Counted from the stretch's first letter, positions 34,130-43,377 are shown. The stretch is 54,772 bases of DNA from Chitinophagaceae bacterium (GCA_004322425.1 SCVJ01000018.1:1-54772), one strand, 5' to 3'. Made by a program: numbers and translations. Notes: a model not told the origin generated them from the letters alone.

Positions 34130-36646
34130 ATGGCTAATAAGCTTAAAAATTCCGGTAAAGAAAAAGGAGAAATAACCGAACAGTTAAAAGTTGAAAAAGA
34201 GGAAACGGTGAGTTGGAAAAAATTTTTGCAAGATGAACGAACTTGGAAAATAATAGGCGCCGCTTCTTTGTTGGTTGCTTTTTTTCTTTTTATTTCTTTG
34301 GTATCCTATTTATTTACTTGGAAAGAAGATCAGGATATTGTTTTAAATAATGCCACTAAAGTATTATTTGATGAAACTATTGTTGTTGCCAATTTGCTAG
34401 GGAGATTGGGTGCTGTTACTTCGCATTTCTTCATCTATCAGGGTTTTGGAATTTCTTCCCTATTGATTTCATGTTTCTTTTTTGTAGCTGGTGTTAATTT
34501 GCTTTTCAATGAAAAAATTTGGTCGCTTTGGCGCACCATCCGCTATGTTATAATTGGACTTATTTTATGTTCAGTCAGTTTCTCTTTTCTGTTGGAAAGT
34601 TCTTCTTTTTCATATGGTGGTTTAGTAGGAAAAATGATGGTAGAGTGGTTGATTAAATTTTTAGGATCCTTCGGAACTGGCGCATTACTTTTAGTTATTG
34701 CGTTTACGTACATCATTTGGCGGTTTAATCCTGCATTTAAAATTCCAAAAGTTAAAAAAGCAGAACCATCAACAAATATTGACTATGTTGAAAATGTCCA
34801 AGAAGCTGAATTTGCATTGGGCAATTCAATCAATGATTCATATGCGACAGCTAACGGTGGAAATTTTTTAAAACAAGATGAGTCTGAATTTGTTCTCACA
34901 AGTAATAATGAGTCTGCTGGCGAATCTTCTACATTGACGCTTGTAGAAAAGGAACCAATTCAATTTCAAGAAACTGTGGAATTGAAGAACACAAATGAAG
35001 CAATTGAGAATAGTGAATTGAAAGTTGAAGAAAAAAGCTCTACTAATGTAGTTCCATCTATTCTTGAAAATGAGCTTGAGTTGGAAGTAAAAGAATCGCA
35101 TGCAGAAATAGTTGTTGATAAAAATTTTGAAAATTTACCACCTTATGAACCAACACTTGATTTAAGTAATTATAAATATCCAACTCTAAATTTATTGGAA
35201 ACTTATGGGAATGAGAAAATAGTACAAGATACCAATGAACTAGAAAATAATAAAAATCAAATTCTAAATACACTTCGCAATTACGATATAGAAATTCAAA
35301 AAATAGTTGCCACTGTTGGTCCTACTGTAACACTGTATGAAATTATTCCTGCTGCCGGAGTTCGTATTTCAAGAATTAAAAATTTGGAAGATGATATTGC
35401 CTTAAGCTTGGCAGCACTGGGAATTCGTATCATTGCTCCCATTCCAGGCAAAGGGACAATTGGTATTGAAGTTCCCAATGTTCGAAAAACGTTAGTTGGA
35501 ATGAAAGGACTTCTTGCTTCCGAAAAATTCCAAAACAATAATTATAGTCTACCCATTGCGATTGGTAAAAAAATAGACAACGATAATTTCATTGTTGATC
35601 TCGCCAGTATGCCGCATTTGCTGATGGCCGGTGCAACAGGACAAGGAAAATCAGTTGGAGTAAACGCTATTTTAGTTTCTCTTTTGTATAAAAAGCATCC
35701 TTCGCAATTAAAGTTTGTATTAATAGATCCAAAGAAAGTTGAGTTAAGTTTATATCGCGTTATTGAAAAACATTTTTTGGCTAAACTCCCCGGCGAAGAT
35801 GATGCCATCATTACAGATACCAAAAAAGTAGTTCACACCTTGAATGCGCTTTGTATTGAAATGGATAATCGGTATGATTTATTAAAAGAAGCCGGTGCAA
35901 GAAATATAAAAGAATACAATGAAAAATTTGTGAAGCGTAGATTGAATCCTCTAAAGGGACATCAATATCTTCCATTCATTGTATTAGTAATAGATGAGTT
36001 TGCAGATTTGATTATGACCGCTGGAAAAGAAATTGAAATGCCGATTGCTCGACTAGCACAATTGGCTCGTGCGGTTGGAATTCATCTGATTATTGCCACT
36101 CAGCGACCTTCTGTAAATATTATTACTGGAACTATTAAAGCAAATTTCCCTTCTCGTATTGCATTTAAGGTTTCGTCAAAAATTGACTCGAGAACTATTT
36201 TAGATGCCGGTGGTGCGGAGCAATTGATTGGGAAAGGCGATATGCTAATTTCTCATCACGGAGAGATAACAAGATTGCAATGCGTTTTTGTTGATACGCC
36301 TGAAGTGGAACGACTTGTTGGATTTATTGAAAAACAAAGGGGTTATCCGCAAGCATTTTTATTGCCAGAATATATTGATGAAAAGGATATTGATGGAAAA
36401 GATTTTGATATGAACGAAAGAGATTCATTATTTGATGATGCTGCTCGATTAATCGTTCAAAATCAAGTTGGGTCAACTTCTCTGTTGCAACGCAGAATGA
36501 AATTAGGATACAATCGAGCCGGACGATTAATGGATCAATTAGAAGCTTCAGGCATTGTTGGCCCAAACCAAGGAAGCAAGGCAAGAGAGGTTTTAGTTAA
36601 AACTGAAGCCGATTTGAATAATCATCTTTCTAATCTTAGTTTATAA
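34130..36646 (+). CDS. ftsK: DNA translocase FtsK
   Basis: 838 aa from the ATG at 34130. The longer frame begins at 34055 but its first 25 residues are not family-like and overlap a promoter. Four TM segments occupy about 40-210 (WKIIGAASLLVAFFLF, then GISSLLISCFFFVAG, then YVIIGLILCSVSFSF, then GALLLVIAFTYIIW), followed by an acidic linker and the motor: Walker A GATGQGKSVGVNAIL, Walker B LVIDEFADLI, and IATQRPSVNIITGTIKANFPSR. A C-terminal gamma winged helix ends the protein (SLLQRRMKLGYNRAGRLMD). It pumps DNA at the division septum for dimer resolution. Confidence 0.95.
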   Translation: MANKLKNSGKEKGEITEQLKVEKEETVSWKKFLQDERTWKIIGAASLLVAFFLFISLVSYLFTWKEDQDIVLNNATKVLFDETIVVANLLGRLGAVTSHFFIYQGFGISSLLISCFFFVAGVNLLFNEKIWSLWRTIRYVIIGLILCSVSFSFLLESSSFSYGGLVGKMMVEWLIKFLGSFGTGALLLVIAFTYIIWRFNPAFKIPKVKKAEPSTNIDYVENVQEAEFALGNSINDSYATANGGNFLKQDESEFVLTSNNESAGESSTLTLVEKEPIQFQETVELKNTNEAIENSELKVEEKSSTNVVPSILENELELEVKESHAEIVVDKNFENLPPYEPTLDLSNYKYPTLNLLETYGNEKIVQDTNELENNKNQILNTLRNYDIEIQKIVATVGPTVTLYEIIPAAGVRISRIKNLEDDIALSLAALGIRIIAPIPGKGTIGIEVPNVRKTLVGMKGLLASEKFQNNNYSLPIAIGKKIDNDNFIVDLASMPHLLMAGATGQGKSVGVNAILVSLLYKKHPSQLKFVLIDPKKVELSLYRVIEKHFLAKLPGEDDAIITDTKKVVHTLNALCIEMDNRYDLLKEAGARNIKEYNEKFVKRRLNPLKGHQYLPFIVLVIDEFADLIMTAGKEIEMPIARLAQLARAVGIHLIIATQRPSVNIITGTIKANFPSRIAFKVSSKIDSRTILDAGGAEQLIGKGDMLISHHGEITRLQCVFVDTPEVERLVGFIEKQRGYPQAFLLPEYIDEKDIDGKDFDMNERDSLFDDAARLIVQNQVGSTSLLQRRMKLGYNRAGRLMDQLEASGIVGPNQGSKAREVLVKTEADLNNHLSNLSL

Positions 36647-36712
36647 TTTGTTAAAAAGAGTAAGCGGTTTTTTTTGAGCTTCTATCGGATGTTTTCGTGC
36701 AATCTAATCACA

Positions 36713-36720
36713 TACCTTTG
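36713..36720 (+). promoter_or_regulatory. -7 box of the LolA-like gene promoter
   Basis: TACCTTTG matches TAnnTTTG exactly, 32 nt before the ATG at 36753, in the 106-bp gap after ftsK. No TTG at the standard spacing. Confidence 0.45.
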
Positions 36721-36752
36721 AGGCCGAATAATTTTTTTGTAAACGATAAAAC

Positions 36753-37409
36753 ATGAAGAATTTTTATTTACTTATATTTTCGGCAGCAGTTGTAGTTTCA
36801 TTAGCAGCTCAAGGTTTACCTAAAAATGACCCACTGGCTAAAACTATTTTAGATGCCGTAAGTTTAAAATTCAAATCTTATAAAACTACAAAAGCAACCT
36901 TTGTCTATAAAGTTGAAAGTGCAGCGAATAAAGTTCTCTCTTCCAAGAATGGTACCATTTATATGAAAGGAGTAAAATATAGAGTCAGTTTCATTGGACA
37001 AGAAATATTTTGCGACGGTATCAATGTGTGGTCTTTTGATAAGGCTGCTAATGAGGTTTCCATAACCCAGTTTGATCCAGAAAGTAATACCTTAACTCCA
37101 CAAAAATTGTTTACCAATTTTTATGACGATGATTTTTTATATAAACTAAATAGCGAAAAGAAACAAGGAACAAAAATTATTCAAGAAATTGAATTGACGC
37201 CGACAGATAAATCCAAGTCATTTCATAAAGTTTATATTTATATAGATAAGATTAGAAAGACTATTACTGGAACTAAAGTGATGGAGAAAACAGGTAATCG
37301 TTATATTTATTCAGTTACTGCGTTAACCACAAACTCAGTAATAGCAGATAGTCAATTTATCTTTGACGCGAAGAAATATCCCGGAGTGGAAGTAATCGAT
37401 CTTCGTTAA
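36753..37409 (+). CDS. LolA-like outer-membrane lipoprotein carrier protein
   Basis: 218 aa with a signal peptide (to about residue 19, SLAAQG). The mature part is an incomplete beta barrel of the LolA/LolB kind: ILDAVSLKFKSYKTTKATFVYKVES broken into strands, then GTIYMKGVKYRVSF, EIFCDGINVWSFD and NEVSITQFDPESN. In Bacteroidota these proteins act in lipoprotein shuttling across the periplasm, and a copy downstream of ftsK is a familiar arrangement also seen in Proteobacteria. It ends 1 bp from the convergent ubiX gene. Confidence 0.87.
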   Translation: MKNFYLLIFSAAVVVSLAAQGLPKNDPLAKTILDAVSLKFKSYKTTKATFVYKVESAANKVLSSKNGTIYMKGVKYRVSFIGQEIFCDGINVWSFDKAANEVSITQFDPESNTLTPQKLFTNFYDDDFLYKLNSEKKQGTKIIQEIELTPTDKSKSFHKVYIYIDKIRKTITGTKVMEKTGNRYIYSVTALTTNSVIADSQFIFDAKKYPGVEVIDLR

Positions 37410-37410
37410 A

Positions 37411-37968
37411 CTATTTTCCCCAACGAAATGAATTTATTGAAAGGCCTGCTAAATCAATTACCCTATCAACAACAGTCGAAGCCATTTCAACAAAAGTTGT
37501 AGGCTTGCTATAAAAGGAGGGTGAGGCCGGGCAGATAATTCCACCAGCTAATGTTATTGTTTCCATATTGCGAATATGAATAAGATTGTAAGGAGTGTCA
37601 CGAACAACACAGATCAATTTTCTTCTTTCTTTCAGAATTACATCGGCAGCTCGAGTAATAAGGTCGTTTGAAATTCCACTTGCAATTCTCCCCAAAGTTC
37701 CCATTGAACAGGGTATGATAATCATAGTGTTATACTGTCCAGATCCTGAAGCAAAAGGGGCAGAAAAGTTGGTTGTTGTGAATAGGTGAGAGGAGTATTT
37801 TTCGTAAGTTTTATTGCCAAGTTCCGTATGCCAAACTTCTTTAGCGTTATCGGTCATCACCACCGAAAGTTCATTCCATTGGTCTTTTATTGCTAATAGT
37901 TTCTCTAATAACAGATTAGCATAAATGCTACCACTAGCTCCTGTAATTGCAATTACTATTTTATTCAT
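37411..37968 (-). CDS. ubiX: flavin prenyltransferase UbiX
   Basis: 185 aa. Adds a dimethylallyl group to FMN to make prenyl-FMN for UbiD-type decarboxylases. The Rossmann-like start VIAITGASGSIYANLLLEKL, VVMTDNAKEVW, ASGSGQYNTMIIIPCSMGTLGRIASG and LKERRKLICVVRDTPYNLIHIRNM (in parts) are near-invariant. PAMPSFY-like PASPSFYSKP ends the active site. No ubiD gene is in the window. It is tail to tail with the LolA-like gene. Confidence 0.94.
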   Translation of the reverse strand: MNKIVIAITGASGSIYANLLLEKLLAIKDQWNELSVVMTDNAKEVWHTELGNKTYEKYSSHLFTTTNFSAPFASGSGQYNTMIIIPCSMGTLGRIASGISNDLITRAADVILKERRKLICVVRDTPYNLIHIRNMETITLAGGIICPASPSFYSKPTTFVEMASTVVDRVIDLAGLSINSFRWGK

Positions 37969-38117
37969 AACCGAGAAGGGTAAAACAGGAATATTTAAAA
38001 TTTTACAAAAACGTGATAATCTGCAATGAAAAATATTTTTTTATATTATACTTTTTATTAATTTACATCGAATTTTCATAGGATAAGGTTTAATGGTTAA
38101 TGGTTTTTGATTAGGGT

Positions 38118-38148
38118 CCCCCAATTTCTATTGGGGGTTCTTTTTTTT
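38118..38148 (+). terminator. Plus-strand intrinsic terminator without an obvious parent gene
   Basis: Perfect 8-bp stem CCCCCAAT / ATTGGGGG (38118-38125, 38130-38137) with a TTCT loop and a T-rich tail (38138-38148). Both neighbours, ubiX and the PLP acyltransferase gene, are on the minus strand, and the minus orientation lacks a T-tract. The nearest plus-strand gene is the LolA-like one ending at 37409. Confidence 0.8.
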
Positions 38149-39412
38149 AGCTAACCTTTACTTCAGCCATATCCGGAATAAGTTCAGATTTATAGAGACC
38201 TGCATCTAATTTTTTCTTAGTCGTTTCAAAAGCATACAATGTTTTTTCAATATCGCTATCGGTATGAATGGCCGAAGGAATTAAGCGATAAATAATGTGT
38301 CCTTTTGGAATAACGGGATAAACAACAATAGAGGCAAAGACGCTATAATTTTCCCGCAAATCCATAACCATAGCGGTTGCTTCTTCAACACCGCCGACCA
38401 TATAAACAGGCGTTACGACTGAATCGGTTTTGCCAATATTAAATCCTCTTTCTTTTAATCCTTGTTGAAGTTTTCGTGCATTTTTCCAAAGTTTGTCTTT
38501 GTATTCGGGATGATTACGTAGTAAGTCGAGGCGTTTTAAGTTTCCAATCACCAAGGGCATCGGTAAACTTTTGGCAAAAATTTGACTTCGAATATTATAG
38601 CGTACATAATCAATAATGTCGGTGGGACCTGCAACAAAAGCGCCAATCGATGCCATCGATTTGGCAAACGTAGAAAAGTATAAATCAATTTTATCTTGAC
38701 AATCTTGTTCTTCGCCAGCACCGGCCCCTGTTTTTCCCAAGGTTCCAAATCCATGGGCATCGTCCACCAATAAACGGAATTCATATTTTTCTTTTAAGGC
38801 CGCTATTTCTTTCAATTTTCCTTGATCGCCCGCCATTCCAAAAACTCCTTCTGTGATAACTAATATACCACCGCAGCCTTGTTTTTCAACTAATGCTGTG
38901 GCACGTTGCAACTGCTTTTCACAATCATCAATATCATTATGTTTATAAACATAGCGATGTCCAGGATGTAGTCGTAAGCCATCAATAATACAAGCATGGC
39001 TTTCAGCATCGTAAACAATAATATCGTGTCGGCTACACAAGGAATCTATCAAACTAACCATTCCTTGGTATCCATAATTTAACAGAATGCAATCCTCTTT
39101 GGAAACAAACGACGCAAGTTCGCGTTCCAATTGTTCATGGAAGTCACTATTACCACTCATCATTCTTGCACCCATTGGTAAGGCCAAACCAAATTTTTGT
39201 ACTGCTTCGGCATCGGCTTTGCGTACTTCGGGATGGTTGGCTAATCCAAGATAATTATTCAAACTCCAAACAATCATTTCTTTTCCTCTGAATTTCATAT
39301 TGCTATTAATGTCTCCCTCAAGTTTTGGGAACGAAAAATAACCATGCGCCCTTTTACGATATTGGCCAATTGGGCCATAATTTTTAATAAGTCGCTCAAA
39401 AATATCTGCCAT
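38147..39412 (-). CDS. alpha-oxoamine synthase family PLP enzyme (SPT/AONS/KBL type)
   Basis: 421 aa. SLNNYLGLANHPEV, PMGARMMSGNSDFHEQLE and DAESHACIIDGLRL are family blocks, DDAHGFGTLGKTGAG carries the PLP Asp and His, and STFAKSMASIGAFVAG the PLP lysine. These enzymes condense an acyl thioester with an amino acid; in Bacteroidota close relatives are serine palmitoyltransferases for sphingolipids, cysteate acyltransferases for sulfonolipids (capnine), or glycine/alanine C-acyltransferases. The extended N-terminus (GPIGQYRKRAHGYFSFPKLEG, in part) differs from E. coli BioF and Kbl. Which substrate it uses cannot be read here. Probably monocistronic. Confidence 0.85.
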   Translation of the reverse strand: MADIFERLIKNYGPIGQYRKRAHGYFSFPKLEGDINSNMKFRGKEMIVWSLNNYLGLANHPEVRKADAEAVQKFGLALPMGARMMSGNSDFHEQLERELASFVSKEDCILLNYGYQGMVSLIDSLCSRHDIIVYDAESHACIIDGLRLHPGHRYVYKHNDIDDCEKQLQRATALVEKQGCGGILVITEGVFGMAGDQGKLKEIAALKEKYEFRLLVDDAHGFGTLGKTGAGAGEEQDCQDKIDLYFSTFAKSMASIGAFVAGPTDIIDYVRYNIRSQIFAKSLPMPLVIGNLKRLDLLRNHPEYKDKLWKNARKLQQGLKERGFNIGKTDSVVTPVYMVGGVEEATAMVMDLRENYSVFASIVVYPVIPKGHIIYRLIPSAIHTDSDIEKTLYAFETTKKKLDAGLYKSELIPDMAEVKVS

Positions 39413-39450
39413 TGCTAATTTGTTTAAAATTGGCGCTAAGTTAAGCTAAG

Positions 39451-39480
39451 TTGATGAATGGTTTTTGTCTTTTACCTTTA
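39451..39480 (+). promoter_or_regulatory. Promoter of the PafA-like phosphatase gene
   Basis: TTG at 39451-39453, 19-nt spacer and TACCTTTA (39473-39480), one mismatch from the -7 consensus. It lies about 60 nt before the ATG at 39542. Confidence 0.5.
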
Positions 39481-39541
39481 AAAATTAAAGCACAATTTCA
39501 TAGCACAGTCGTTATTTTTGAGAAACATTTTAATCAACCGT

Positions 39542-41161
39542 ATGAAAAAAGCACCAATTTTTCTTATTGCAATATTTTTAGTTCAAGTTGTTTTTGCTCA
39601 AACAAATAGTAAGGGAGCGCAACAGCCTAAACTCGTAGTTGGAATTGTGGTGGACCAAATGCGCTGGGATTTTTTATCTAGATATGCTAATCGTTATAGC
39701 GCCAATGGATTCAATCGCTTGATGTCTGAAGGGTTCAATTGTGAAAATACATTTATTCCATACGCACAAACCGTTACAGCAGCTGGTCATGCTTCTATTT
39801 ATACGGGTTCAGTTCCTGCTATTAACGGAATTATGGGAAATGAATGGTATGATCGTGTTCAAAAAAAATCAGTCTATTGTACCGAAGATGCCTCCGTAAA
39901 AACTATTGGAGCCATTTCAGAACCTCAATCACCAAAAAATTTATGGGTTAACACTATTTGCGACGAATTGAAACTGGCAACCAATTTTAATTCGAAAGTT
40001 ATTGGCATTTCTATAAAAGACAGAGGTGGAATTTTACCTGCAGGTCATACAGCCGATGCTGCTTATTGGTACGATACAAAGTCGGGCAGTTGGATTTCTA
40101 GCACTTATTATATGCAAAAATTACCTGATTGGGTTAATCAATTTAATAGTAAAAAACTTCCTGATTCTTTGTATAAATTAAATTGGAACACACTTTATCC
40201 CATTGATAGTTATAAGCAAAGTGATAAGGATGAAATGTCTTACGAGGGAAAATTTGCACACGAGCAGAAACCTGTATTTCCACATGAACTTGCATCTCAG
40301 GCTACAAAGAATTATGGTTTGATTGCTGCAACTCCATATGGAAATACTCTTTCATTTGCATTTGCAAAACAAGCTATTGACTTTGAACAAATGGGAAAAG
40401 ACAGCATCACAGATTTTCTTGCTATTAGTCTTTCCTCGCCTGATTATGTTGGGCATCAATTTGGCCCCAACTCAATAGAAACAGAAGATACTTATCTGCG
40501 ATTGGATAAAGAAATAGCTGATTTATTAAACTACTTAGATAAAAAAGTTGGCAAAGGACAATACACTATTTTTCTGTCGGCAGATCACGGAGTATCGCAT
40601 ATTCCTGGATTTTTGAAAAGCAATAAAATGCCCGGTGGGCTTTATTCTGCAACTAATTCAACAGCCGTAAAAAACACAATTGAAAAGTTTGGTGTAAAAA
40701 ATTTGATTCTTTCTTCTGCTAATTATCAACTTTATCTTAACTATGATTTGTTGGATAGCTTACATATCAATCTCAAAGAAATAAAACAATTCTTGATTAA
40801 AGAACTCAATAAAGAATCCAATATATTTTTAGCATTTGATTTGGAAGAAATCGACGCTGTTAATCTTCCAAGTGTTGTGAAAGAAAAATTTGTCAACGGG
40901 TATAATTATAAACAATCGGGCGATATACAAGTTGTATTAAAACCCGGATTTTTTTCCGGAGGAAATACGGGTACCACACATGGTTCATGGTATCCTTACG
41001 ATACTCATATTCCATTGCTTTGGTTTGGATGGGGAATTAAAAAAGGCAAATCAAATGAGACCCATTTTATGAATGATATTGCTCCAACACTTGCTGCCTT
41101 GTTGAAAATTCAAACACCAAATGGAACAACAGGCAAAGTAATTCCAGAAGTATTGAAATGA
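39542..41161 (+). CDS. PafA-like alkaline phosphatase, exported
   Basis: 539 aa from the ATG at 39542; a TTG at 39518 gives eight more residues, but the ATG begins a standard signal peptide (MKKAPIFLIAIFLVQVVFAQ). Alkaline phosphatase superfamily: LVVGIVVDQMRWDFL holds the first metal Asp, AQTVTAAGHASIYTG the nucleophile Thr, FLSADHGVSHIPG (Asp, His) the second metal site and GGNTGTTHGSWYPYDTHIPLLWFG the last His. This arrangement matches the PafA monoesterases of Bacteroidota, which release phosphate in the periplasm. Monocistronic, 39 bp from the convergent DUF3050 gene. Confidence 0.92.
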   Translation: MKKAPIFLIAIFLVQVVFAQTNSKGAQQPKLVVGIVVDQMRWDFLSRYANRYSANGFNRLMSEGFNCENTFIPYAQTVTAAGHASIYTGSVPAINGIMGNEWYDRVQKKSVYCTEDASVKTIGAISEPQSPKNLWVNTICDELKLATNFNSKVIGISIKDRGGILPAGHTADAAYWYDTKSGSWISSTYYMQKLPDWVNQFNSKKLPDSLYKLNWNTLYPIDSYKQSDKDEMSYEGKFAHEQKPVFPHELASQATKNYGLIAATPYGNTLSFAFAKQAIDFEQMGKDSITDFLAISLSSPDYVGHQFGPNSIETEDTYLRLDKEIADLLNYLDKKVGKGQYTIFLSADHGVSHIPGFLKSNKMPGGLYSATNSTAVKNTIEKFGVKNLILSSANYQLYLNYDLLDSLHINLKEIKQFLIKELNKESNIFLAFDLEEIDAVNLPSVVKEKFVNGYNYKQSGDIQVVLKPGFFSGGNTGTTHGSWYPYDTHIPLLWFGWGIKKGKSNETHFMNDIAPTLAALLKIQTPNGTTGKVIPEVLK

Positions 41162-41200
41162 TTTTGCTAATTACAAGAATTTTTTTAGCGCTAGTAATTT

Positions 41201-41971
41201 TTATTTAGCAGCTACCAATAAATGAATTGCATTCCATAAATCGATTCTGCTTTTTAAAGCAATGATGGTTTCACTCGTGGCTTCTTGCCATTTTTGCACA
41301 TCGTTACCACAAAGTTCCTCCATCATTTGATAGGCTAATATTGAGTGGTGTCCACCATCTACTTCAATATGTCTTTCAATGTAATAGTGTAAAATGTTTA
41401 ATTTTTCTGGAAATTGGTTTTTCAGTTCTTTAATTAAGGAAAGAAACATGTCTGGAATCAAGTCTTCCCTACCAAATGTAAATACAGATGCAATCAAGTG
41501 TGGTTGGCTTGTTGCAATAGTTTTAAAAGTAGCAGTAATAAATTGTTTAGCAGCTTCCGGAATTTTAGCGCTGTTCATTGCCTCTGCTAAATTTCTATTA
41601 GTTTCAAGAACATTGGAGAAACTATCAATACAAGTTGAATTACAACCTGCTTGTTTCATAGCGGTTAAATACAATTCAAAGTGGCTGGTTCTGTTTCCTA
41701 ATTCATCCACATCACTTTCTTCTCCAATTACGATTTCATTTATCAAAAATCTTGTATTAGCATTCCCTATAGGAATCCAAGGCACAGATACGCAGGTTAG
41801 TTGTTGTTGTAATGATTTAAGCAAGGACATGAAATCCCAAACAGCATAAACGTGGTGCTCCATAAAAATGCGAAGCCCCTCCAAATCTTTTATTTTTTCA
41901 TAAACCGGATGATGAATAAGTTGCAATCGATACGGTTCAATTTCAAGTTTTAATTTTTCAATGTGTGTCAT
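41201..41971 (-). CDS. DUF3050 family protein (heme-oxygenase-like fold)
   Basis: 256 aa, all helical by appearance. [33 protein letters not shown] and [11 protein letters not shown] are DUF3050 blocks. The fold is thought to be heme-oxygenase-like. Carboxylates and histidines line up as Glu38-His39-His40, Glu79, Glu84-Glu85, His97, and Glu199-x-His201 with Asp205 and His208-His209, a density that could bind a metal pair as in heme-oxygenase-like diiron oxygenases; this last step is inference. No signal peptide. It precedes no obvious partner; dapB lies 39 bp upstream on the same strand. Confidence 0.85.
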   Translation of the reverse strand: MTHIEKLKLEIEPYRLQLIHHPVYEKIKDLEGLRIFMEHHVYAVWDFMSLLKSLQQQLTCVSVPWIPIGNANTRFLINEIVIGEESDVDELGNRTSHFELYLTAMKQAGCNSTCIDSFSNVLETNRNLAEAMNSAKIPEAAKQFITATFKTIATSQPHLIASVFTFGREDLIPDMFLSLIKELKNQFPEKLNILHYYIERHIEVDGGHHSILAYQMMEELCGNDVQKWQEATSETIIALKSRIDLWNAIHLLVAAK

Positions 41972-42010
41972 TCGAATAGTTATTTGTGTATAAAAAATAA
42001 TGGAAAGGAG

Positions 42011-42727
42011 TTAGAATGCTACTACATCTTTCATCGTAAAACATCCTGTTTTTTTATGAATAAACTCTGCTGCTAAAACAGCGCCCAGTGCAAATCCCAT
42101 TCGGGAGTGGGCAGTATGAATTATTTCAATATCGTCGATAGCAGATGAATATTTTATTTTATGTGTACCAGCAGCTGGATCAATTCGTTTACTTATAATT
42201 TCGAGCAAATCTGGGTTGTCTGTATTTTCATTAATCCAGTTTTTCTTTCTGCTAATATTCTCAAGTATTTGTTCGGCAAGTGTAACTGCTGTACCACTGG
42301 GGCTGTCCTTTTTTTGCGTATGATGAATTTCGGAGATTTGAATATCGTAATCGCTTTGTGTATTCATTAGCGAGGCTAATTTTTTATTGATCTCAAAAAA
42401 GAGATTTACACCAACACTGAAGTTAGTAGCATGTAAAAAAGCAGTTTTCAATTCATTGCAGATTGTTTTAATTTCATCCAAACGTTCTGTCCAACCCGTG
42501 GTTCCGCAAACTACAGGCAATCCCAATTCGAAACATTTCGTTACATTATCAAAAGCACTTTTTGGGTTTGTGAATTCTATTGCAACATCAGCCTGTGACA
42601 AATTTTCTTTTGAAAATAGAGGATCATTTTGATGAGTAATGGTAAAAAGAATTTGGTGTCCTCTCGTTAGTGCAATTTCTTCAATTGCTTTTCCCATTTT
42701 CCCATAGCCAATCAACACAATCTTCAT
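42011..42727 (-). CDS. dapB: 4-hydroxy-tetrahydrodipicolinate reductase
   Basis: 238 aa. NAD(P)H-dependent step of lysine and diaminopimelate synthesis. LIGYGKMGKAIE starts the nucleotide fold; PVVCGTTGWTERL and FSVGVNLFFEIN bind the cofactor end, EIHHTQKKDSPSGTA carries the catalytic His and Lys, and the last part has HTAHSRMGFALGAVLAAEFI. Diaminopimelate fits the Gram-negative wall. It follows DUF5683 by 45 bp; parA-parB-DUF5683-dapB is a familiar Bacteroidota gene order. Confidence 0.95.
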   Translation of the reverse strand: MKIVLIGYGKMGKAIEEIALTRGHQILFTITHQNDPLFSKENLSQADVAIEFTNPKSAFDNVTKCFELGLPVVCGTTGWTERLDEIKTICNELKTAFLHATNFSVGVNLFFEINKKLASLMNTQSDYDIQISEIHHTQKKDSPSGTAVTLAEQILENISRKKNWINENTDNPDLLEIISKRIDPAAGTHKIKYSSAIDDIEIIHTAHSRMGFALGAVLAAEFIHKKTGCFTMKDVVAF

Positions 42728-42772
42728 AGCAGATTTTATTTGGCGGCAAAAATAGTTAAGGGAATGAACATT

Positions 42773-43375
42773 TTAGCGAATAGCTAAAGTAATACTTAAA
42801 CCGTGGGTATTTGAAAACTCGCTGAATCCAGGTTTTATCTTTAAACTTAAATCGCGGGAAACGTCGAAAGATTTCAGATGAGCGTCAACGGCAGCATCGA
42901 TCACATTCAATCCCCAAAGGGCAACAAACAGAAGAGCAGTATAATCTAGACTTCTTCGAAACTGATCGCGATTAAACCGAAGTGATTCTTCGCTAAGAGG
43001 TAATAAATTGGGATCTACTTTATAATAATCCGTTGAATCTTTATGAACTCGGATGAAATATTTTACTTTAAAAGCCAATCGTAAATCTTTATAGGTGTTG
43101 AGATTATTAGCAAATACAAAAGCTGTTGTTCCCAAAGCGCCGTAAACAATAGGAAGCTTCCAGTATTTTTTATTGTAAATCTGTCCGAACCCTGGAAGTA
43201 GTGCTGATCGTAAGGCAGCAATTTTTTGAGGAGCAATCTCTTTCTTCTCTTTTGCGGGTGTTTCTTTTATGACAATGTTTGAATCTAAATTTATTGAAAC
43301 TTCTTGCCCATTACTTAAAAAAGGAGCACATAAAAATAGTAGTAAAATAAATTTAAGCTTTTTATTTAGCATCAT
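42773..43375 (-). CDS. DUF5683 exported/membrane protein
   Basis: 200 aa with a signal peptide (to about residue 24, SNGQ). After a charged linker comes RSALLPGFGQIYNKKYWKLPIVYG, then TTAFVFANNLNTYKDLRLAF and LDYTALLFVALWGLNVIDAAVDAHL, typical of DUF5683. These proteins are found beside parB in Bacteroidota and have several hydrophobic stretches; function is unknown. ATG at 43375, two bases after the parB stop; a second ATG follows directly. Confidence 0.88.
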   Translation of the reverse strand: MMLNKKLKFILLLFLCAPFLSNGQEVSINLDSNIVIKETPAKEKKEIAPQKIAALRSALLPGFGQIYNKKYWKLPIVYGALGTTAFVFANNLNTYKDLRLAFKVKYFIRVHKDSTDYYKVDPNLLPLSEESLRFNRDQFRRSLDYTALLFVALWGLNVIDAAVDAHLKSFDVSRDLSLKIKPGFSEFSNTHGLSITLAIR

Positions 43376-43377
43376 AG

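Noticed and set aside
41180-41195. TAGCGCTA palindrome between the PafA-like and DUF3050 genes as a terminator
   Set aside because: Only an 8-bp palindrome with no loop; flanking T-runs are not arranged as an intrinsic terminator.
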